Source: Deltaproteobacteria bacterium (GTDB lineage Bacteria > Desulfobacterota > Binatia > Binatales > Binataceae). Taken from it: DNA of 11,442 bases. Positions 6,023-11,442 of the stretch are shown one piece after another. Position 1 is the first letter of the stretch; each line of letters starts with the position of its first letter. The stretch is taken from the NCBI GenBank assembly GCA_021780585.1, contig JAJXYM010000044.1, positions 1 to 11,442 on the forward strand. The letters run 5' to 3'. The notes below the pieces were generated by a model, which did not search any database, was not told where the DNA came from, and saw only the letters and a list, made by a program, of their open reading frames with translations. Position numbers and translations under genes: made by a program.

Positions 6023-7164
6023 CAGTCAGTTTTCCCGTTCCTTGCGGTTTCGCCGGTCTCGATCAGATTGGCTGCGTAGCCGGCAAACGCCTTATAGGCC
6101 CGTGATGCGATAGCAGCTTGGGCTTCGCGCATCAAGCGACCATAGAAGTAGAGATTGTGCTCCGTTAACGCGCGCGCCGCCAGTATTTCGCCGGCCATGA
6201 ACAGATGGCGCAGGTAGGCGCGCGAAAAAGTGGTGCAGCAGCGACAGTCGCAGCGCGGGTCGAGCGGGCGCTCGTCGCGGGTATGGACCGCGCGCTTGAT
6301 CGACACGCGCCCCTCGCTGGTGAAAGCGGAACCGTTGCGGGCGTTGCGCGTCGGCATCACGCAGTCGAACATGTCAAAACCCATCGCGATCGCCGCAAGC
6401 AGGTCTTGCGGCGTTCCAACGCCCATCAGATAGCGCGGCCGATCGGCCGGCAACAGCGACGCGGTCAGCGCCGCCATCTCGCGCATCGCCGGTTTCGGCT
6501 CGCCGACCGACAAGCCGCCGGCGGCGTAGCCGTCGAACGGCAACGATGTAATCTGGCGCGCGCTGAGTCGTCTCAGCTCGGGATAGACGCCGCCCTGCAC
6601 GATTCCGAACAGCGCCTGGGTCGGGCTGGTGCGGGCGCGGACGCAGCGTTCGGCCCAGCGCGCCGTCAATTCGAGCGACTGGCGCACGCGTTCCGGCTCG
6701 GCCGGATAGGGCGTGCATTCATCCAGCGCCATCATGATATCCGTGCCGAGCGCCTGCTGGATTGCGATCGCGCTCTCGGGCGTGAGCGTCAGCGGCGCGC
6801 CGTCCAGATGGGAGCGGAAGCGGATGCCGTCCTCGCCGATCGAATTGATCCGCGCAAGACTCATCGCCTGAAAGCCGCCCGAGTCGGTCAGAACGGCGCC
6901 GCGAAAACCCATGAAGCGCGCAATTCCGCCCATCTGGTGGACCAGTTCCGAACCGGGCCGGACCGCGAGATGGTAGGTGTTGGCCAAAACCATCCGATAG
7001 CCCATCGACCAGAGCTCGTCGGGCGCCATCGCCTTGACCGCGGCGCGGGTGCCGACCGGCATGAAGGCGGGGGTCGGCACGTTGCCGTGGGGCGTTACGA
7101 TGCGGCCCATCCGGGCGTCGCCGTCGGTCGCGTCGATTACGAAGCTGAAATGATCGTCGGCCAC
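6022..7164 (-). CDS. tgt: Queuine tRNA-ribosyltransferase (tRNA-guanine transglycosylase)
   Basis: Tgt swaps guanine 34 of tRNAs for Asp, Asn, His and Tyr for the queuosine precursor preQ1. All key residues can be placed in this 380-residue protein: D94 in TDSGGFQ, D148 in ALDECTPYP, the base-recognition GGLSVGE (216-222), and the nucleophile D267 in DMFDCVMPTRNARNG. The zinc site has C305, C307, C310 and H336 with the same spacing as in E. coli. Length is normal. The start is GTG at 7164, eight bases after the queA stop, with a GGGA about 12 bases upstream inside the end of queA; the N-terminus then aligns with the family (FSFVIDATDGDARMGRI). It lies in an operon with queA before and yajC after it. 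Confidence 0.97.
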   Translation of the reverse strand: MADDHFSFVIDATDGDARMGRIVTPHGNVPTPAFMPVGTRAAVKAMAPDELWSMGYRMVLANTYHLAVRPGSELVHQMGGIARFMGFRGAVLTDSGGFQAMSLARINSIGEDGIRFRSHLDGAPLTLTPESAIAIQQALGTDIMMALDECTPYPAEPERVRQSLELTARWAERCVRARTSPTQALFGIVQGGVYPELRRLSARQITSLPFDGYAAGGLSVGEPKPAMREMAALTASLLPADRPRYLMGVGTPQDLLAAIAMGFDMFDCVMPTRNARNGSAFTSEGRVSIKRAVHTRDERPLDPRCDCRCCTTFSRAYLRHLFMAGEILAARALTEHNLYFYGRLMREAQAAIASRAYKAFAGYAANLIETGETARNGKTD

Positions 7165-7172
7165 GATGCGGA

Positions 7173-8237
7173 TTATCCCGGGTCCGCGCTCCGCGCCGAC
7201 CGAGTCGCCGCCGCGCCCGCCAGAATCAGCATCGCGTCGCCGTAGCTCAGAAAGCGGTAGCGATGGCGAATCGCGTCGCGATAGGCGGCGAGCAGATGAT
7301 CGCGGCCGGCCAGCGCCATCACCAGCGCGAGCACGGTGCTGCGCGGCATATGGAAATTGGTCACCATCCCGTCAACCAGCTTGAAGCGAAAGCCGGGAAA
7401 GATGAAGAGGCCGGTGAACCCTTCGCGATCGTCGGTGATTGCCCATGATTCGAGCGCGCGAACGCTCGACGTGCCGACGCCGATAATTCTGCCGCCGAGC
7501 CGGCGGGCGGATTCGATCGCGGCGGCGGTCTCGGGTGGAATCGTGAACCATTCGGCTTCCATCGTATGGCCTTCGACGTCGGACGATCGGATCGGCGCGA
7601 AGGTGCCGGGGCCGATATGCAGCGTCAGATAGGCGTGCCGGACGCCGGCGGCGGCGAGCTGGTCGAGCAGTTCGCGGGTGAAATGCAATCCGGCGGTGGG
7701 CGCGGCGACCGCGCCGGTGCGCTCGGCGTAGACGGTCTGATATTCGGTGAGGTCGGCGGGACCGGGCGGCCGGCGGATATAATGCGGCAGCGCGGGCACG
7801 CCCGATTCCTCGAGCAGGCGCTCCATCGGGGTCGCGTCTTCCGGAATCAGCGTCACGCGGCCGTTGCGCGCATTGCCGACGACCCGCAGAACGCGCCCGC
7901 TGGCGAGCTTCAGGCGCACGCCTTCGCGCAGCGGGCGATGCGTCTTGGCGAGGGCGAGCCAGGCTCCGGCGGGAGTCTCGGCCGCACGCACCATCAGCAG
8001 TTCGACCGCGCCGCCCGACTCCTTGCGCACCTGCAGCCGCGCGGGAAAGACGCGAGTATTGTTGAGCACCAGCAGGTCGCCTTCGCGCAGATGGCGCGCC
8101 AGCTTGTAGAAGCGCGAATGGGCGATCGCGCCGGTCGCGCGATCGAGCACGAGCAGACGCGCGTCGGCGCGATCGGCGATCGGCTCCTGGGCGATCAGCT
8201 CGGGCGGCAATTCGTAATCGAGTTCGCTCAAACGCAT
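7173..8237 (-). CDS. queA: S-adenosylmethionine:tRNA ribosyltransferase-isomerase
   Basis: QueA moves the ribosyl part of S-adenosylmethionine onto preQ1 in tRNA to make epoxyqueuosine, the step directly after Tgt. The 354-residue protein starts with the family signature MRLSELDYELPPELIAQEP, and contains LLVLNNTRVFPARL (about 55-68), YAERTGAVAAPTAGLHFT, LHIGPGTFAPI and VGTSSVRALES, and ends with FLSYGDAMLI. The frame is open back to a GTG at 8294, but the extra 19 residues do not look like QueA, so ATG at 8237 is the better start. No Shine-Dalgarno is visible before it. The tgt gene follows after eight bases. The C-terminal GAAATRSARSADPG tail after LILA is probably unstructured. Confidence 0.96.
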   Translation of the reverse strand: MRLSELDYELPPELIAQEPIADRADARLLVLDRATGAIAHSRFYKLARHLREGDLLVLNNTRVFPARLQVRKESGGAVELLMVRAAETPAGAWLALAKTHRPLREGVRLKLASGRVLRVVGNARNGRVTLIPEDATPMERLLEESGVPALPHYIRRPPGPADLTEYQTVYAERTGAVAAPTAGLHFTRELLDQLAAAGVRHAYLTLHIGPGTFAPIRSSDVEGHTMEAEWFTIPPETAAAIESARRLGGRIIGVGTSSVRALESWAITDDREGFTGLFIFPGFRFKLVDGMVTNFHMPRSTVLALVMALAGRDHLLAAYRDAIRHRYRFLSYGDAMLILAGAAATRSARSADPG

Positions 8238-8305
8238 CGGCACGGAACGGACGAAAACGGTCGCGGTCGCGACGCCGGGGGTCGGGCCGCACACGCTATC
8301 CGTTC

Positions 8306-8335
8306 AGGATACCATCCGCGGGCGGATCGGTTTAA
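8306..8335 (-). promoter_or_regulatory. Possible promoter of the queA-tgt-yajC-secD operon with internal inverted repeat
   Basis: On the minus strand TTAAAC (8335-8330) and an extended -10, TGG followed by TATCCT (8311-8306), are separated by 18 bases. The -35 matches three of six bases and the -10 four of six. The inverted repeat ATCCGC-GG-GCGGAT (8314-8327) fills most of the spacer, a position where a repressor could block RNA polymerase. The leader to the queA ATG would be about 60 bases. It falls in the 134-base gap between the patatin-like gene and queA, where an operon promoter is expected. No preQ1 riboswitch was recognised. Confidence 0.3.
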
Positions 8336-8371
8336 GCGGGCGCCGCGCGAATCCGCGCCGCCCCCCGGAAA

Positions 8372-10198
8372 TCAGAGTTCGGACGGACGGCGGTAATGCG
8401 GCCGGGGCAGCGCGTCGACTTCGGGCACGGCGCCATCGACCATCACGACGTGCGGATCCTCCGGCTCGATATCCTCGAAAAAGCGATTCTGCAATTCGCG
8501 CTTGGTCTGCAGATACATCAGGTCGAAGGCCTCACGCAGCGCCTTTTGCTTCCAGAAATCCGCCGTGCCCAGCTCGAACCGGCCGGCGGGACATACGGTG
8601 AAGAGATAGAGCGTTTTGTGCTCGGCGTTGAACTCCGCGATCTCCTCCCGCAGGCCGGCCAGCGCTTCATCGGCAAGGCCCTCGGGCGGATTGGCGGAGG
8701 CCATCGTGTTGACGCCGAATTCAATTCGCTCAATCCGTTGGATGAAGCGATTGACGGTATCGACGCCGCGAATGGCCGCGCGTTCGAGCGCGCCCTTATG
8801 CGCGCCGGCGATCCGCGCGATCCGGCGGACCGACGCTCCGCCCGGCTCGTCCGCGACGTCGGCGCCGAAATTGAGCGGCAGAACGAAGAGCAGGTCGCAG
8901 CGCTCGACCTGTGCGGCCAGACTGATTGGCAGTTGTTCGAGCGCGCCGGAATTATCGGCGGCGCCGGCCGCACCGGGCGCAAAGAGGGGCGCGAGATCGA
9001 GCGTGGCGAACAGCGAATCCGCCGTGCGGGCATACGGATCGCCGTCGCCGGAAGTGAGGATTTCGAAGTTGGCGTAATCGGGATGGCGATCCTTGCCGAG
9101 TTCGTTCACCCGATCGGCGATGCCGCGCCAGTTGGTCGCGTAATGGAGCGCGCCGGAAGCGCCGTCGGTGCGAGTCAGATAGAAATGGACGGGAGGATGA
9201 TCGCCGAGGGCCTCGTCGAGCGCGGCGCCGAAGGTTGCGTCGAAATTCTCGCGCCACGGATTTGGCCTGAGCAGCCCCTCGCTGACCAGCGGCAGATAGA
9301 ACCACGGCAAATCGCCGAGATTATTGAGCCGAACCGACTTCCACCAGCTTTCGATCGTGGGCGCCGTGTCGGCGTCTGGCGGCGCCACGAGATCGGCCAG
9401 CCAGAACATCGCATTCCATGCGCCGATCGACGAACCGGCGATCACCTTGACCTTGTGCAGGACGCTGTAGTCGCGCAGGAATTCGTGAATCGCCTTGAGC
9501 GCGCCCGCCTGATAGGCGCCGCGCGCGCCGCCGCCGCCCAGGATTATCCCGATGCGCTCGACGTGCCCCTGAAAGAATTGCAGGTACTCGCGCCGGCGTA
9601 CGCGGCCGTCGCCGCGGCCGCGCGGCGCGTCGATCGGTTCGAGGTCGTCGGCGGCGAGCAAACTGGGCGCCGGATGTTCCGCCTCGGCTTCCGAATAAAA
9701 ACGCGTCGGCAGCGTAAAGAGACGGTTGAGCGCGTCGTTGAGGCGGCGGTAGAGATTCGCGATCCAGAAGCCGCCAGTGAGCGCGACCAGCGCGCGGATC
9801 GCGAGTCCGCCCGCCCGCAGCAGGCCGGCGCCGAAATTCACCGTGGCGCTGGCGCCGAAGGTTGCGGCCAGCGTCCCGCCGCACCAGGCCAGAAAGCGAA
9901 ACGGCGCCCGCGCCCGCAGGTGGGACGGCAGCAGATCGAAGCCGGCCTGAAGCTTGGCGACGCCTTGGCCGGCGGCGTCGGCAAGCTTGCGGCCGCAGGC
10001 GTCGAGCACGGTTCCGGCGGCTCCAATCGCGGCCATGAGATGCGTCTTGTCGGCCATTTCCAGGCCGAGCCGGACCACGGCGAACTGGCGCCAGGCGACG
10101 TAGAAGATGAGGCAGTCCTCGATCCACCACGCGAGCACGAACAGAATCGCGATACGCAGGGTCAAAGCCCACGGCTGTGCCGACGATAATCGCACCAT
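8372..10198 (-). CDS. Membrane-anchored patatin-like phospholipase family protein
   Basis: Patatin-like proteins are serine hydrolases with a Ser-Asp dyad that act on phospholipids or other acyl esters. Numbering from a GTG at 10213, the protein has 613 residues; the ATG at 10198 (608 residues) is preferred, though neither start has a strong ribosome binding site. The N-terminal third holds hydrophobic segments (about 17-40 and 107-153) that likely anchor it in the inner membrane, then a charged linker (175-215). The patatin core begins at 220: the oxyanion loop GGGGARG (226-232) and the nucleophile elbow GSSIG (260-264, Ser262) are intact. The expected DG[GA] motif with the catalytic Asp is not standard: the equivalent position reads DNSGALEQLPI (420-430), while DGA near the end (593-595) is probably too distant. 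The C-terminal region (about 480-613) is unfamiliar. Activity is therefore uncertain. It lies alone between queA and the quinone oxidoreductase with about 130-base gaps on each side. Confidence 0.85.
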   Translation of the reverse strand: MVRLSSAQPWALTLRIAILFVLAWWIEDCLIFYVAWRQFAVVRLGLEMADKTHLMAAIGAAGTVLDACGRKLADAAGQGVAKLQAGFDLLPSHLRARAPFRFLAWCGGTLAATFGASATVNFGAGLLRAGGLAIRALVALTGGFWIANLYRRLNDALNRLFTLPTRFYSEAEAEHPAPSLLAADDLEPIDAPRGRGDGRVRRREYLQFFQGHVERIGIILGGGGARGAYQAGALKAIHEFLRDYSVLHKVKVIAGSSIGAWNAMFWLADLVAPPDADTAPTIESWWKSVRLNNLGDLPWFYLPLVSEGLLRPNPWRENFDATFGAALDEALGDHPPVHFYLTRTDGASGALHYATNWRGIADRVNELGKDRHPDYANFEILTSGDGDPYARTADSLFATLDLAPLFAPGAAGAADNSGALEQLPISLAAQVERCDLLFVLPLNFGADVADEPGGASVRRIARIAGAHKGALERAAIRGVDTVNRFIQRIERIEFGVNTMASANPPEGLADEALAGLREEIAEFNAEHKTLYLFTVCPAGRFELGTADFWKQKALREAFDLMYLQTKRELQNRFFEDIEPEDPHVVMVDGAVPEVDALPRPHYRRPSEL

Positions 10199-10272
10199 CA
10201 CGCCCCGGTCCACCGCTAACGTCCGGCCGCGAACACGAAGCGAGCCTTCGCGCCGCTATCCGGCCATTACGC

Positions 10273-10301
10273 TTAATAACCGGCGTAGACTCGTCAGGCA
10301 A
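10273..10301 (-). promoter_or_regulatory. Possible promoter of the patatin-like gene
   Basis: On the minus strand TTGCCT (10301-10296) and TATTAA (10278-10273) are exactly 17 bases apart, each matching the sigma-70 consensus in four of six bases. A start near 10266 would leave a leader of about 68 bases. Just upstream of the -35 lies the palindrome CAGAATTCTG (10303-10312), a possible operator or chance. The 146-base gap (10199-10344) is AT-richer than the genes and also contains a small inverted repeat, CCAAG/CTTGG at 10316-10330, shortly after the stop of the quinone oxidoreductase gene. Confidence 0.35.
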
Positions 10302-10344
10302 TCAGAATTCTGCAACCAAGCCCGACTTGGCGGCATTACAACAT

Positions 10345-11325
10345 TTATACAATTTTAAGCACAATTTTGCCAAAATGTTCGCTCGCTTGCATCATTCGAT
10401 GCGCCATGGCGGCGTCGGCGAGCGGCAACGTCCGGTAAATTGGCGGACGCAGCCTGCCCTGCTCCAGATCGGCGCCGAAGCGCGCGAGGAATTGCCTGAC
10501 GATTTCGGCCTTCTCCGCAACCGGGCGGGTGCGCAAAGTCGACCCGAGCAAATGGAGATGGCGGCGCAGGACGGCGCCGAGATCGATTTCGGCCTTCGCC
10601 CCGCGCATCAGGCCGATCATGATGAGCCGGCCGCCGTTGGCGAGAGCCTCAAGATTCGCGGCGAGATAGGCGCCGCCGATACTGTCGAGGATGATATCGA
10701 CGCCGCGATCGTTGGTGGCGGCGCGGACTTTGGCCGCGAATGGGCCGGACTTGTAATTGATCGCGACGTCGGCGCCGAAACGCAGGCATTGCTCGCACTT
10801 GGCGTCGGAGCCGGCGGTAACGATCGGGCGCGCGCCCGCAAGCCGGAGCAATTGGATTGACGCGGAGCCAACGCCGCTGCCGCCGCCGTGAATCAGTACG
10901 GCGGCGCCGGCCTTGACGCCGCCCAGCATGAAGAGATTCAGGAACGCGGTCAGATAGACTTCAGGCAACGCGGCGGCCTCGGCGTCGCCGAGCGTCCCGG
11001 GAACGTGCATCGCGGAGCCGTGATCGACCGCGGCCAGTTCGGCGTAACCGCCGCCCGGCAGCAGCGCCATCGCGCGCTCCCCGACGCGCCATCCGGAGAC
11101 GGCCGTGCCGACGGCGGCGACCGTTCCGGCGCATTCGAGGCCGAGGATCGGCGACGCGCCGGGCGGTGGCGGATAGAGCCCCTGACGCTGCATCAGATCG
11201 GCGCGATTGAGCGCGGCGTGGCTGACGCGAATCAACAGATCGGACGGACCGGGAACGGGATCGGGAACTTCGCCGATTTTGAGCACGGATTCGTCGCCGG
11301 GCTTCTCGCAGACGATCGCTTTCAT
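10345..11325 (-). CDS. NAD(P)H:quinone oxidoreductase, PIG3-type (MDR superfamily)
   Basis: This zinc-free medium-chain dehydrogenase/reductase probably reduces quinones or other electrophilic carbonyls with NADPH in the cytoplasm. The 326-residue protein resembles the human TP53I3 (PIG3) subgroup throughout: ALNRADLMQRQG with YPPPPGAS (38-58), LGLECAGTV (61-69), AMALLPGGGYAEL (85-97), PEVYLTAF (121-128), the nucleotide-binding HGGGSGVGSASIQL (146-159), VTAGSDAKC and LDSIGG (213-218), and the ending HFGKIVLKIV. The Cys ligands of zinc-type alcohol dehydrogenases are absent, as expected for quinone reductases. The ATG start begins with the family pattern MKAIVCEKPG; the nearest Shine-Dalgarno-like GGAG is 12 bases upstream, slightly far. 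Downstream is the patatin-like gene, and no functional link between the two is evident. The 117 bases from 11326 to the window end show no gene and no convincing promoter. Confidence 0.92.
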   Translation of the reverse strand: MKAIVCEKPGDESVLKIGEVPDPVPGPSDLLIRVSHAALNRADLMQRQGLYPPPPGASPILGLECAGTVAAVGTAVSGWRVGERAMALLPGGGYAELAAVDHGSAMHVPGTLGDAEAAALPEVYLTAFLNLFMLGGVKAGAAVLIHGGGSGVGSASIQLLRLAGARPIVTAGSDAKCEQCLRFGADVAINYKSGPFAAKVRAATNDRGVDIILDSIGGAYLAANLEALANGGRLIMIGLMRGAKAEIDLGAVLRRHLHLLGSTLRTRPVAEKAEIVRQFLARFGADLEQGRLRPPIYRTLPLADAAMAHRMMQASEHFGKIVLKIV

Positions 11326-11442
11326 CGAGGGTCGTATCTCCGGGAGGATTGGCGCGCGTCGGGTAGCCGCGCGGCAGCGTCAGGTTAGCGCTTCGAACGA
11401 CGCGTCGGAATCAATTTACGTCAGCTCCGCATATCGATATCA

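Noticed and set aside
6205..7245. A 346-codon plus-strand open frame opposite tgt
   Set aside because: Antisense to tgt, whose catalytic and zinc residues are all intact; the mirror translation has no protein-like features.
8396..10189. A 597-codon open frame on the plus strand opposite the patatin-like gene
   Set aside because: Same kind of antisense shadow: it covers the same interval as a gene with clear motifs, and its translation is low in structure and rich in Arg, Glu and Gly.
10316..10330. Inverted repeat CCAAG/CTTGG as terminator of the quinone oxidoreductase gene
   Set aside because: Only a 5-bp stem with no T-run; too weak to call as a terminator although its position fits.
11431..11440. 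Palindrome ATATCGATAT at the end of the window
   Set aside because: A single short palindrome with no second copy or adjacent promoter elements in view; the sequence is cut off 2 bases later.

Overview
This is an 11.4 kb piece of a GC-rich bacterial chromosome, almost certainly Gram-negative. A PlsC acyltransferase, a lipobox protein, a phospholipid-N-methyltransferase-like enzyme and the Sec accessory proteins point that way. I cannot name the genus or securely name the phylum. Coding density is high, no stretch longer than about 140 bases lacks a gene, and I see no tRNA, rRNA, CRISPR array, insertion sequence or integrase. All genes except the first complete one (and the gene tail before it) lie on the minus strand, so most of the window is read from right to left.

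Layout from left to right: the last 15 codons of an unknown gene (1-48) overlap by 4 bases a plsC-like acyltransferase (45-809, +). A GC-rich hairpin then separates plsC from a convergent minus-strand series: a His/Gly-tailed lipoprotein (880-1413), a small VOC-fold protein (1552-1920), a secreted cupredoxin-like protein (2018-2752), a class I SAM methyltransferase (2831-3457) and a 65-residue excisionase-type helix-turn-helix protein (3562-3759). These have gaps of 78-148 bases and may be several transcription units. After an AT-richer 195-base spacer comes the conserved cluster queA-tgt-yajC-secD (8237 down to 3955), tightly packed with a 1-base overlap between tgt and yajC. Further right are a membrane-anchored patatin-like protein (8372-10198) and a PIG3-type quinone oxidoreductase (10345-11325).

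Working together: QueA and Tgt are two steps of queuosine modification of tRNA, and YajC and SecD are accessory parts of the Sec translocon. This queA-tgt-yajC-secD order is widely conserved, but secF, which usually follows secD, is missing here and its place is taken by the spacer and the small DNA-binding protein. PlsC, the methyltransferase and the patatin-like protein all plausibly act on membrane lipids, but they are not in one operon.

I find no convincing new multi-gene defence or mobile system. The most interesting leads are individual: a patatin-like protein whose catalytic Asp motif is rearranged, a SecD with an apparent extra N-terminal membrane helix and no SecF partner beside it, a cupredoxin-like protein with amicyanin-type ligand spacing fused to a carboxypeptidase-regulatory-like domain, and a VOC protein that seems to lack the metal ligands.
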